DNA from: Serripes groenlandicus
Lineage: Eukaryota > Mollusca > Bivalvia > Cardiida > Cardiidae
Assembly (NCBI GenBank): GCA_031761405.1
Contig: JASEVX010000001.1
Span: 204,837,675-204,901,674 of the forward strand
Direction of reading: 5' to 3'
DNA length: 64,000 nucleotides
This document shows, in pieces, positions 19,337 to 30,200 of this stretch (position 1 is its first letter; each line of letters starts with the position of its first letter). The position numbers were made by a program, and so were the translations under genes. A model generated the notes under the pieces. It ran no database searches. It was given only the letters and a program-made list of their open reading frames with translations, and was not told the origin of the DNA.

Positions 19337-22300
19337 CTGAAAGTAGAGAACAAAATATTATTTGATTGATTGTTTGTTGTTTTACGGCGCTTTCAACAAT
19401 TTCAGTTATATTGAGGCATTTCCTGGGTAAGTTACCAGTACTGCTGGTCTTTTTATCCTGACACCAGCCTGTCAGACGTAATGCTAAGTCTGCAACCCTT
19501 AGCGCCGCGGAGGGCAGCCATTACGACCTGGGCAGGGATTGAACTCGCTACCTCCTGCATCTGACGCTCTACCCCGAGGGGGTCATCTCAGATTAAGACA
19601 TTTGCTCTCACAGTAAATCCAAGGATCTTGGCATTCTACTTCTGAGCCTCTGATTCCCACTTCTTATATTCCATAATTGAAGCAAAGCATTACTGCATGT
19701 ACTAGAGAATATTTGAAACCAACTACTAGCTTTTACAGTGTGGAGAAGTGTCAGATGTTGACCTCTGCACTCATGGTAAACGATCCAAGGATCTTAGCAT
19801 TCTACCTCTGGCTCCCACTTCTTATGTAAGACTTTCCCTCATACGACAATTTTGCAGCAGACGACTTTCAAGATATTTTGTCATAGAAAATCTCTATAAT
19901 TGAATGGATAACCTATGACTCAAAGTGGAAAACAATGTGGCAAAAGGAGAAATTGCTTGTTTTGAGCAATTTCTTCTTTTGTCACTATGTTTTCAAAAAC
20001 TGTCTGCTGCAGAGGTGTGAGAAAGCGTCTATTTGAGGAAATTGGATAACATAATTGAAGCAAAGCATTACTACATCTATAAGAGAACATTTGAAACCAT
20101 CTACTAGCTTTTACAACCTTACTTAGGTATCTTGAACTCTCCATGCCGTCCCGATGTATCATTGCCATGCCTAACAATTCCTCTTCGCCCATTATGGTGG
20201 TAATCCCCTCGACCTGGAATAAACAGAATTTTAAATTCAGCCTTTCGTTTTATAGGATGCCTCTACAGCAAATGACTTTTTAAAAACATTGTTGGAAAGT
20301 GAGAATTTCTCAATGAGAAATTCTCTTTTTAGCTCACCTGAGCTCTGCTCAAGGTGAGTTATTGTGATCGCCTTTTGTCCGTCGCGCGTCAACTTCTTCT
20401 TCTCAGTGACCAGTGGGTCAATTGGGATGAAACTTCACAGAAAGCATCTTCTCAATAACCTCACCAGAATTCCTTCAAATTTTTGGGATCCATACAGAAT
20501 TCTGGTTTTCATGGCAACAAAATGAAAAAAAAATCAAAATTCTTCTTCTCCCAAACTGGTTGGCAGATTTTCAAATAATTTTGTAGAAATATTCCTTAAG
20601 TTACCCACTATTATATTCCTTCAAGCCATGTTGATTGGTGAAAAAACATGGCCACCAGGGGGGCGGGGCTATTTTGCCTTATATGGCTATAGTGAAAACT
20701 TAAAAAATCTTCTCCTCCGAAAGCGTCAGGCCGTTTTTCAGATAATTTTGTAGAAATGTTCCTTAATTGACCCACTATTAGATTCCTTCAAGCCATGTTG
20801 ATTGGTCGAAAAACATGGCCGCCAGTGGGCAGGGCTATTTTGCCTCATATGGCTGAAGTGAGAACTTAAAGTTTCATCCCAATTGACCCACTGGTTACTG
20901 AGGAGAAGAAGTTGACGCACGACGGACGATGGACGCCGGACAAAAGGCGATCACAATAACTCACCTTGAGCACAGCTCAGGTGAGCTAATAAAAACTTCA
21001 TGAACTTTTTCATTCACAGACTATACTATTTTTCAAATTTATAAACATTCTAAGCTTTTCTTTTTATATTTTCATCAACCCTTTCCCACTTTATACAACA
21101 AATATGCAGCAAAATTTGTCTGCTGCAGAAGCCTCAAAATGCATCTGTATGTGGGAAGGGTTAAACATTCTAAAAAAATTATTGAAAAGAATAATTGTTT
21201 ATTTCATGTATTACATCCTTCTACTGAAAACCAAAGTTATATTTTTGTGGCAAAGCAAAGACTCCATTACATTTATGCTTTAACACTTTCCCTCATATGA
21301 CTATTCTGAAGCAGAAAGCTTTGAACATATTTTGTCAAAAAATAGAAAATCTCTATAACTGAATGGATAATTGATTTCAAAAAGCTGTCTGCGGCGTCAG
21401 CGTCAGAAAGCTGCTATATAATGAAAAGGGTTAATTAATCAAAATAGTTTAGGACAAGTACAAAGATGTAAAAATTACGTTACTTGTGCTGACTTAATAA
21501 AAAAATCTCTAAAACTACAATTATTGAATGGAGTTGAAAACATTGTGGCAAAAGGAACAAGATGTGTTTGTGAAACACTGATGCCCCCGAATGGCAACAT
21601 CTAGGTCAAAGGTCAAGGTCGCCAGGTCAAAAATGTTGGTACTGACAGAAAGGTCATGTCACAAGGAATACACATGTGAAATATGGTAGCCGTTCCTGTT
21701 ATGGTTCAAAAGAAGTGGTCAAGGTTAAAGTTTTTTTCGAGAATGGCAACATCTAAGTCAAAGGTCAAGGTCACAAGGTGAACAATTTTGGTACTGACAG
21801 AAAGGTCATGTCACAAGGTATACACATGTGAAATATGGTAGCCGTACCTGTTATGGTTCAAAAGTAGTGGTCAAGGTTAAAGTTTTTATCGAGAATGGCA
21901 ACATCTAGGTCAAAGGTCAAGGTCGCAAGGTGAAAACTTTTGGTACTGACAGAAAGGTCATGTCACAAGGTATACACATGTGAAATATGGTAGCCTTACC
22001 TGTTATGGTTCAAAAGAAGTGGTCAAGGTTAAAGCATAAAAAATATCATTATGAGCAATTTCTTTTGTTATAATTTCTTTTAATGTCGTCTGCGGCAAAT
22101 TGGTCAATAGCTTTGAGTGTTTGAAAACATAAAAATGTTGTCATTTTTAAAAAATGTCTTCAAAAAACTTTCTGCTGTAGAGGTGCCAAGACTTTTGTTA
22201 ATGTTGGGGGAGGATTAAATGCTTGTTTCTTACTCTCATTACCAGGATGCTTGAATGTATCTCTTGTCAGACATTCGGAATCTTCCATGCTAGGACCTTG

Positions 22301-24784
22301 ATGTATCAAGCTTTTGTCAGAATCTGCATCTTCCGTGGCTCTGGATTTCTCAAAAGCTTGATGTTTTTGTTCCAATTTGTCTAGGCAACTGAATACATCT
22401 TTGCATCTGTTATGAATGAAAATTTAGATGTTTAACAGTTACCATAATAGACAGAGAAATTAGAGAGTATCCATTATTATCATACATTTACTCAGGGCTC
22501 TCACTAGGCTTAAATTTTAGGGAGAAGTGACTTCTCCCTCCAGGCAATTTAGGGCGAAGTGGGGAGACTTTAGGGAGAAGTTGGGAGACTTAAGGGAGAA
22601 GTGATATTTCTTGTGTGTCGTTACGCGTCGTAACCGCATCGCATCGTAATCGCATCGTTTGGGATAGAACATATTTACTTAAACAAAGATGAATGTTTTA
22701 TTATTTTATTTTAAGTATGATTATAAATCAAATATGAAACAAGCATATTAATTAATAAAAGCACATTTTGAACACTGACGATATAACAATATCACATGAA
22801 GTTCTAAAAAAAATTTTTAAGAGTAGTTGCGATCCGAACATTGTGTTCTAAAGTCGCCCAAATTATTAATGAAGCTACCTTTTATTCGCCGTCCATTCCG
22901 TAAAGGTGTCAGGCATACTGTAAAGAAGTCGGTCGTGAGTGTCATAAACAACGTAAATTATTTGTATCGGGTTTGCGATCCGAACATTGTGTTCTAAAGT
23001 CGCCGAAATATAATTAATGAAGCTACATTTTACTCGCTGTGTAAAGGTTTCAGGCATTTTGTAAAGAAGTCTGTCATAAACAGCGTAAATTATTTGCATC
23101 AGCCAAACATACACACTCTTTACAAGTAGAATTGAGGTATTGTCTTTTGATTGGTTAATTCCAAATATTATGACACCCCCATGTACAGCATTTATTATGA
23201 ATCCCCTAAAAGAAATATCTGAAAAGTTCTCATTTTCTCAATTATTGAAGACGATTATCTCATTAAACCATGAATAGATAGTAATACTATGTTTTATACT
23301 TGTTTAGCTAGACAAAACATGGTGAAACCAGGAGAACCATGATTGTCATACATTGTTCTTCTAAATTAACAGCACTTTGATAGACAATTCAATGTAGGTA
23401 TGTGCAGTACTGTAACTGTACTTAACAAATTGTATAATGCAGTAAATTCTAATGTTTTTGCATCAATCAATCTTTGAAAAACATTTCTGTCAAATTATTT
23501 CAAAATCAGACCAGGACTTTCAGGCGAAAATTTCCGTTTGCATTATAGACATATACAGGAAACTTGCAGGAAACTGTAGTGGTCGAGTGGTTAGCGTCAG
23601 GGATGTTGAACCAAGCATCCCAGGTTCAATGCCATGTTGCTGAGGTCAAGCTGGAGTGCCCTTGGGCAAGGCACAATTCCTAGCAGAGTACTGGTTTGTT
23701 TACCCAGGAATCATGAATAATTGAACTGTCGCAGTGATATAACTGAATTTATGTTGAAAATGGCGTAAAACCCAAATAAACAAACAATACACAGGAAACT
23801 ATCCCATTGGCACTATGTTTTTCAAACAACCAGGATAACTTGAGGGTCACCCAAAGAGCATTTCAACAGAATTGTTTTAACCCTTTCCCTCATTATATAG
23901 ACGCTTTCTAACGCCTCTGCAAGCAATTTCTCCTTTTGCCACAATGTATTCCATTTTTAGTAATAGGTTATCCATTCAATTATAGAGATTTTCTATTTTT
24001 TGATAACATATGTTCAAAGTCGTCTGCTGCAGAATTGTCGTATGAGGGAAAGGCTTAAAATAGGACCAGTAGGTATAGGAGAAGAATTTTACAGTCCACA
24101 CTAGAGGAATACATGTAAAACTTTCCCCACCCAAAGCTAGCAATGTTTTTTAACCAATCAAGATAACTCAACCAGTATTTTTGAGGGTCATACAAGGAGC
24201 ATTTATGACAACTTTCTTTAGGAATCGAAACAGTTGTTTCAAAGATTATTAAGGTTTATTTCTGGATGGAATTGAACCGGTTGAGCACTGGTGAAAACGG
24301 ACCATAAGAGAAGAACATATTGTTAGAAGATAATATATAATATTATGGGTGTGGAAATCCAGTCCTCCTTGTCCAACTAGACCAATCAAGGTGCAAACCT
24401 AGAGTCTCTCCTGGACCTCTGTAGCTCATACGGTAGCGACATGGGCTGTCAATCCAGGGGTTGTGAATTTGTACACAGCTTTCCAACAATTAACAAAATT
24501 CAATGCAACAAGTGTCCTATGTCTTCCACCAAAGCAGCCAGTTGCTTTGAATGACTGTTTTGTTGAGTACTGGTGTGAGAAATATTAGGTAGATGAACTG
24601 GTCGCCGTGATTACACTGAAAAAATGTTGAAAATGTTGTTAAACCCCAATCAATTAAACCCCCTAAGACTAAGAAGAGAGATATCCTTCTCATCTAGGCC
24701 TCTATAGTTGTTATGTTACCTGTCACTCAACCCCTCATGTTTGAACTGGAACACAGTCGCTGGATCATCCGACTCACTCTCCAT
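18745..24784 (-). CDS. TSSC4: TSSC4-like U5 snRNP assembly factor (complete, 4 exons)
   Basis: Exons on the minus strand: 24784-24720, 22406-22243, 20213-20123 and 19336-18745. Phases agree at all three junctions (split codons Arg22, Gly77, Asn107) and give 303 residues; human TSSC4 is 329. Recognition rests on the block PDYKAHPDRWTEYSLEDI at about 127-144 (human VPDYVAHPERWTKYSLEDV), the VFSCLDKLEQ helix near the N terminus, and an ISFKKPV block. An RG-rich stretch covers about 77-124; the rest of the C-terminal half is acidic and disordered, ending in a basic tail. TSSC4 is a nuclear chaperone for U5 snRNP and tri-snRNP assembly in human cells. The start ATG is the first in the exon, with no other in frame nearby. 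Divergent from ACTL6A. Other RG-rich nuclear proteins are less likely because of the PDY...YSLED block. Confidence 0.82.
19364..19586 (-). mobile_element. SINE-A in TSSC4 intron 3
   Basis: Minus-strand head with GGTAGAGCGTCAGATGC and box B-like GAGTTCAATCCC; body with CCAGCAGTACTGGTAAC; tail AACGGCG-type complement (TTTTACGGCGC). Confidence 0.75.
19828..20048 (+). mobile_element. TTAA-MITE with decayed ends, TSSC4 intron 3
   Basis: Centre GCTTGTTTTGAGC and both inner arms intact; ends read GACTTTCCCTC and TTTGAGGAAATTGGATAA. Confidence 0.75.
20123..20213 (-). CDS. TSSC4: TSSC4 exon 3 (Arg/Gly/His-rich)
   Basis: Acceptor ttattccag, donor gtaagg; 91 nt. The only frame that fits both neighbours reads RGDYHHNGRRGIVRHGND, a basic Gly/Arg/His run leading into the RG-rich start of exon 4. 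Confidence 0.75.
20327..20995. mobile_element. Long-TIR foldback pearl-like element, TSSC4 intron 2
   Basis: Left arm 20327-20431 and right arm 20868-20995 are inverted repeats of over 100 bp: TTTTTAGCTCACCTGAGC / GCTCAGGTGAGCTAATAAAA, and GGGTCAATTGGGATGAAACT / AGTTTCATCCCAATTGACCC. The inside holds two pearl-like units with AAAAACATGGCC and TTGCCTTATATGGCT. Confidence 0.8.
21075..21164. mobile_element. TTAA-MITE, 90-bp end-only form
   Basis: CAACCCTTTCCCACT ... TGTGGGAAGGGTTAA with the two inner arms fused and the whole centre gone. Confidence 0.75.
21280..21434 (+). mobile_element. TTAA-MITE, centre-deleted
   Basis: TTAACACTTTCCCTCAT ... AATGAAAAGGGTTAA; the central palindrome is replaced by a junction at TGGATAATTG|ATTTC. 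Confidence 0.75.
21497..22115 (+). mobile_element. TTAA-MITE relic split by a 151-bp array
   Basis: Left arm ends at GTGGCAAAAGGA (21559); right arm resumes at TCATTATGAGCAATTTC (about 22046). No intact outer ends. Confidence 0.6.
21560..22038 (+). repeat. 151-152-bp tandem array, three copies
   Basis: Starts (ATGGCAACATCTA) at 21591, 21743 and 21894. Each holds AAAGGTCAAGGTCGC, ACTGACAGAAAGGTCATGTC and TATGGTAGCC. It begins ACAAGATGTGTTTGTGAAAC, a conserved-looking leader. Confidence 0.88.
22243..22406 (-). CDS. TSSC4: TSSC4 exon 2
   Basis: Acceptor cataacag at the high end and donor gtaatg at the low end; 164 nt, entering in phase 2 and leaving in phase 1. It holds the KDVFSCLDKLEQK helix and an acidic, serine-rich linker. 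Confidence 0.78.
22496..22680. mobile_element. Possible hAT-like end with GGGAGAAG repeats
   Basis: Starts CAGGGCTCTCACTAGGC, like the hAT-like ends at 42054. Followed by four GGGAGAAGT-type units and a CGCATCG repeat. No matching right end found. Confidence 0.35.
22829..23110. repeat. 146-bp tandem duplication, TSSC4 intron 1
   Basis: GCGATCCGAACATTGTGTTC starts at 22829 and 22975; both copies continue through AAAGTCGCC, GAAGCTAC and CGTAAATTATTTG. Confidence 0.85.
23574..23795 (+). mobile_element. SINE-C, full-length
   Basis: Head GTAGTGGTCGAGTGGTTAGC (box A-like) and CAGGTTCAATGCC (box B-like), GGGCAAGGCAC body, GTGATATAACTGAATTTATG module, tail CCCAAATAAACAAAC. CAGGAAACT is present just before and just after (short target duplication). 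Confidence 0.82.
23877..24058 (-). mobile_element. TTAA-MITE, left inner arm deleted
   Basis: TTAACCCTTTCCCTCAT ... GAGGGAAAGGCTTAA; jumps from CCTCTGCA straight to AGCAATTTCTCC. Confidence 0.8.
24415..24655 (+). mobile_element. SINE-B in TSSC4 intron 1
   Basis: TGTAGCTCATACGGTAGCGA head, GGCTGTCAATCCAGGGG, tail TGAAAATGTTGTTAAACCCC; middle rearranged. Confidence 0.75.
24720..24784 (-). CDS. TSSC4: TSSC4 exon 1 (start)
   Basis: ATG at 24784-24782, donor gtaaca after AG. It encodes MESESDDPATVFQFKHEGLSD plus two bases of Arg22. Acidic N terminus. Confidence 0.75.
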
Positions 24785-25249
24785 TACTTTAAGGATTAAT
24801 GTCTAAAGGCAGCTATCCACAAAAACTTCACTCTCCACTCACTGAAACAATATAACAATCATGATTTGGTTTCATTTCAATCATTTTGTTTAAAATTGAA
24901 TGTGCTATGTCCCACTGTCATTGATAAAACAAGTGGGCCGTGAGGACCCTCAAACACCCAGATGAGTATCGTTACACAGCGCGGTTGTCTTCCCCATTTG
25001 ACAAGGTGTCTCCCAAACCATCATCCAGGACGCGATTCCAGGACAGTGAGAATGGGGTTCTTATTAGTTTTGGAATGTTAATCTTTACATTGCATTAAGA
25101 ATTAAAATAAGATTGGTTTTTTTATTTGTCGATTGTATATTTTCTAGGCACATAAATACAATTAAGGTGGACAACAAGACAGGAAGGATAAAGCTGTAGA
25201 TATTCTAGAATTTTAATCATTATTTTATACCAGATGGTAACAAGAGCGC
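24785..25249. other. TSSC4: TSSC4 upstream region
   Basis: No TATA box evident. AT-rich with one short CG-richer stretch (about 24975-25040). No other feature seen. Confidence 0.4.
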
Positions 25250-26527
25250 CAAATGTCACAAAATACGCCCGTCCTGTTTAAGTGGTAATTGGTTGTACAT
25301 CAGGCAAATTTAGAGAGCAGACACTGTTTGTACAGTTTTGGCCATTTTGAGGGACATAAGTGTGTAGTGACTAAAATAACGTGGTAACCTATCAAACTTG
25401 TCCAAGATATTATGCCAATACTAATACACATTCTGTCCAAATTTGGTGATGATTGGACAAAGGCTTCTAAAGTTATTGAGCTGACAAGACTAATTTTAAG
25501 TAATTTCTTTTATAACAGGGCGATAACTCTCAATTAACTAAATCAATATGGTTAGTTATCGAACTTGTCAAGATATTATGCCAATACACATTCTGACCAA
25601 ATTTGGTGAAGATTGGACAAAGGCTTCTAAAGTTATTGAGCTGACAAGACTAATTTTAGGTAATTTCTATAATTAAAGGGCAATAACTCTTGATTGACTA
25701 AAGCGATATGGCTTGTTATTCAACTTGTTTGAGATATTATGCCAATACACATTCTGACTAATTTTGGTGATGATTGGACAATGGCTTCTAAAGTTATTGA
25801 GCTGACAAGACCAATTTTAGGTAATTTCTTTAATAAAAGGGCAATAACTCTTGATTGACTAAAGCAATATGGCTAGTTATCGGACCTGTCCGAGATATTA
25901 TGCCAATACACATTCTGACTAAATTTGGTGATGATTGGACAAAGGCTTCTAAAGTTATTGAGCTGACAAGACCAATTTTGGGTAATTTCTATAATTAAAA
26001 AGCGATAACTCTTGATTACTAATGCGATATGGCTGGTTATCGAACTTGTCCGAGATATTATGCCAATACAAATACTGATCAAATTTGGTGATGATTGTAC
26101 AAAGGCTTCTAAAGTTATTGAGCTGACAAGACCAATTTTAGGTAATGTCTTTAATAAAAGGGTGATTACTCTTGATTGACTAAAGCGATATGGCTAGTTA
26201 TCGAACTTGTCTGAGATATTATGCCAATACACATTCTGACTAATTTTGGTGATGATTGGACAAAGGCTTCTAAAGTTATTGAGCTGACAATACCAATTTT
26301 AGGTAATTTCTATAATTAAAGGGCGACAACTCTTGATTGACTAAAGCGATTTGGCTAGTTATCGAACTTGTCCGAGATATTATCCCAATACACATTCTGA
26401 CCAAATTTGGTGATGATTGGACAAAGGCTTCTAAAGTTATTGAGCTGACAACATACTGGACGCCACCCGCCCGCCCGTACGCCACAGGTAAAACTATAAT
26501 AGTGACTATCCAAACAGGCGTATAAAA
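25250..26527 (+). mobile_element. Satellite-bearing element between TSSC4 and ACTL6A
   Basis: Left border near AACAAGAGCGCCAAATG, AATACGCCCGTCC; right border near CCACAGGTAAAACTATAATA, AACAGGCGTATAAAAA. The ACGCC / GGCGT ends are inverted. The inside is a 160-bp array. Confidence 0.55.
25322..26455 (+). repeat. 160-161-bp tandem array, seven copies
   Basis: Phase marker CTGACAA at 25481, 25641, 25802, 25963, 26123, 26284 and 26445, spacing 160-161 bp. Units share GAGATATTATGCCAATACAC, TTTGGTGATGATTGGACAA and TTGATTGACTAAAGC. Confidence 0.93.
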
Positions 26528-27254
26528 ACCAAGTTAGTCCAGGTTTCTGTACTAGGAATGCGGCTTTTTTATTTTGACTGTTCACATCCAATCTAAAATC
26601 GTTATGGTGATATATTGAGACTAAAACCAAGTTTGCTTTTAAATTATTTCATAATTTTGTATTTGCAGCACAAATGTTTAGGGAAACGAATCATGGACAG
26701 TCGAGTATATGTGTTAAGATTTCTCCATCCAAATGATACGAAACCTCCTAATACGATATCTAAGTGGTACGAAGTCTACATAATTTATCTCGTTTACCAT
26801 TAGTTTTCGCGGATTCTACAGCTCTAGAAAGTAAAAAAAAATAACAAACATAGACAATAAGCTCAATATTAAACATGTATTTGCTTTTTAAACTGACTAT
26901 GGCCGTTAACATATATGTATATCTTTCATTAGTGCCTTTAAATTAGAAATATACTGTTTTGGAATCAACAAACTTGCCTACCTGTTTCAGTTCTCGTTGT
27001 TTATTTTTTGCAATGTCGCAAAATTAGCATTTTCCAATTACCTTTATGAATTAAGTTTTTACGATTTTGTTCTCAATTGTTGGAACAGAAAAACTAAGGG
27101 TAAGTTATAATAATAAAATAATCCAGCAAAAGAAACTGAAGAATATATTAGTATTGTAATTGCGACAACCATCATTCGTCCTCGCGGAAGTTTGAGATTT
27201 CTGCCGGTGTACTCTTTGTTCATTTAGCTATTTTCCTGTCAAAAGGATATCAAT
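26528..27254. other. ACTL6A: ACTL6A 5' flank
   Basis: Unique-looking sequence with one CG-containing stretch near 27176-27200; the transcription start should be here, but no core promoter motif is clear. Confidence 0.35.
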
Positions 27255-27279
27255 ATGAGCAGCGGTGTTTATGGTGGCG
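27255..27279 (+). CDS. ACTL6A: ACTL6A exon 1
   Basis: ATG in context ATCAATATGAGC, encoding MSSGVYGG (human MSGGVYGG) plus one base of Asp9; donor gtaaga. Confidence 0.93.
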
Positions 27280-30200
27280 GTAAGAACTAGAGAACTGCAT
27301 TAGTTACTGTCATTATCCGTATCAAGTTTTAATTTTCAGTGAGAAATAGTTAAATTTGAAACCTTGTCCCTCGATAAAATATTGAAAGTTGTCTCCCTTT
27401 TATGTCTTCGTCTTTCTAGATCTCTAAACTGTTCTGATTGTCATATAAATGTAATTTAAAGTTCTGAATTGACGAGAATACGGTTTTTCTCAAAATGTTT
27501 TGTATTGCGAAAACTAAGGACCTATTGTAATACTAATAGGCTGTTTATTTACCCTTTATATTCAGCACTGCCTTATTAGTCCAAATAATTTACTTATTTA
27601 GACTTTCGGTTTCTCCTTGATACCTTGATGTTAGGTCATCATCTTAAGCCTAAGCTTATATTGATCTCTCTCAATCTTTTTTATATATAACCGACATTCG
27701 TGCGCCTTAGATGGGTTTCACGTGTAAGTTTGTTCCACAAATTGACTGATCTGCGAAAAGGTGTTGAAACGTATATTGTTGTGACTTTTCATTTTAATAA
27801 ATTTTAAGTTATGACCTCTTAAACCGCCTGTTGATTGAGAAAACATATTGTCCCATTTTAGTTTTTCCAGACTGAATGCTTTTATAAATCTGAATCATGT
27901 CAGCACGATCTCGTCTATACTCCAGAGTTGGAATTCCTAGCGATTTCATTCTATCAATATATGGTAACTCCTCCAAGTCTGGTATTAATTTTGTGGCTCT
28001 TCGCTGAATTCCTTAAATACGTTTAATGTCTTTAAATAAGTGTGGAGACCATACACATGACCCATATTCCAAAACTGGTCTTACAATAGACTTATACAAA
28101 GTAAGTAGCATTGGTTTGTCCATATATTCAAAAGACCTATGTATAATTCCCAAATTACGTTGAGCTTTATTAACTATATTGGTGATGTGAACATCAAAAC
28201 TCAGTTTGGTGTCAAATGTAACTCCCAAGTCCTTCTCAGAATCAACACTTTCAATATAAGAATGGTACCCATCTGAGTCCGTCATAGTGTATCTATAGTG
28301 GGGATTATTATTTCCTACATGTAGTACTTTGCATTTTTTTGAATTAAAAGATAATTTCCACTTATCACTCCAGTCACAAAGGTTATCAAGATCTTTTTGC
28401 AGCGCTTCACAGTTTTCTTCCTTCGTTTTATCATCAACTGTATACAGGATAATAACAAAATGAAAAATTAGCATACACAATGTATTTTTTTAAAGGACTA
28501 CTGCCTTATTTCATTTTGAGTTGATCTTCTTTAGGTCATTTTGAAATGGCACGGTTATGCCAAAGACTTAAAATTAGTAGAAATGGCTTTCCCTGCTAGG
28601 TACTCTAGGTACTATGGATTGTGTTATTAGCATAAAGACTGACTCTATGTAAGTCTGTTGTCAAGATAAATGGCCCAGTAGAACTGTTAACTTAATCCAG
28701 GAAACGCAGTGATGGCAGGGCTTCAGTAATCAGTTTGTCCAACGACACCAGTCTTGACAAAAGAAAATTAGAAAATACCCCCATTTGACCCTTGTAAAAT
28801 TGACTGTGCAACCTTTTTGACACACAATATTTCTCGTCTATGGGTCGATAATCAATTCATCATATCCCACTTCAACCTACAAAATCTGATTCTTTAGTGT
28901 AGTTATTCTCCAGTCAACATGTATTCAGTTTGATTAAATTTAACTGTCTCTTTATATGGACAATGATGGAGTCGTGAGGTAGAAATAAGCAATCATCATC
29001 GATAATGTGTCGCCCCACCCCTGAGTTTTGACATTTAACTCTCAAAAAGGACTATAAATGCCATAATATTATTACCAATGGAGTAAAATTTCTTAATTAG
29101 ATTAGAAGGGAACAAATATTGAAGACTAAAGAAGGAAATAAATAACTAAAAACATACAACAAATCTGCAGAACGGCGTCGAAATAATCAGATAAAAAATA
29201 TGGTTAACCACTATAAATGAAAGTTTAATCATTGAACAGAGTAGAAAACATGATGGCAAAAGGAGAAATCACTCATTATCAGCAATTTCTCCTAAGACAC
29301 AACCTTTTCAAACTTAATCCGTTGTATGTCTGTATGTGGAAAGGGTTAAAAACCTTTTGAACATTCTAGAGTCTAGAGACCACATTAATTTTCTCATACA
29401 ATCACCAGGAAATTCTTTTAGAACATATATCTGTTTTTAACCATTTTTAGTTCCACTGGCTGAAAGCCAGTCGAGCTTATGTCGCATGTGGTGAATTGTC
29501 CGTCATTATGGCTATAGTGAAAACTTAAAAAATCTTCTCCTCCATAAGTGTTGTGCCGATTTTCATTTAATTTTGTAAAATGTTCCTTGGGAGACCCTCT
29601 ATCAGATTCCTTCAAGCCCTGTTGATTGATCAAAAACATGGTCGTCAGGGGGTGGGGCCATTTTGCCTTATAATTATGGCTATAGTGAAAACTTAAAAAA
29701 TCTTCTCCTCCGAAAGTGTTGTGCTGATTTCCAATTAATTTTGTGAAATGTTCCTTGGGAGACACTCTATCAGATTCCTTCAAGCTATGTTGATTGGTCT
29801 AAATACATGGCTGTGAGAGGGCGGCGCTATTTTGTCTTATATGGCTATAGTGAAAAAATCTTCTCCTGAAAATGTGGCCTATTTTCAAATAATTTTTTAG
29901 AAATGTTCTTAGGATGACCCTCTATCAGATTCCTTCAAGCCATGTTGATTGGTCGAAAAACATGGCCTGCCAGGGGGCGGGGATGTTGGCTGTATTGAAA
30001 ACTTTAAAAATCTTCTTCTCCCAAACTATTTGACCGATTTTCAAATAAGTTTGCAGAAATGTTCCTTGTGTGACACTCTATGAGATTCCTTCAAGCCATG
30101 TTGATTGGTCTAAAAACATGGCCACCGGGGAGCCGGGCTGTTTGGAGATTTAATTTTTGCCTAATGGCAGTGGAGCGATACTGGCCATCTTGGGCCTCTT

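Noticed and set aside
25322..26455. CRISPR-like regular array
   Set aside because: Units are contiguous 160-bp repeats without spacers in a eukaryotic genome; a satellite.
29418..29783. 121-codon minus-strand frame with internal repeat ([14 protein letters not shown])
   Set aside because: The repetition mirrors the 160-bp units of a pearl-like element; not a gene.
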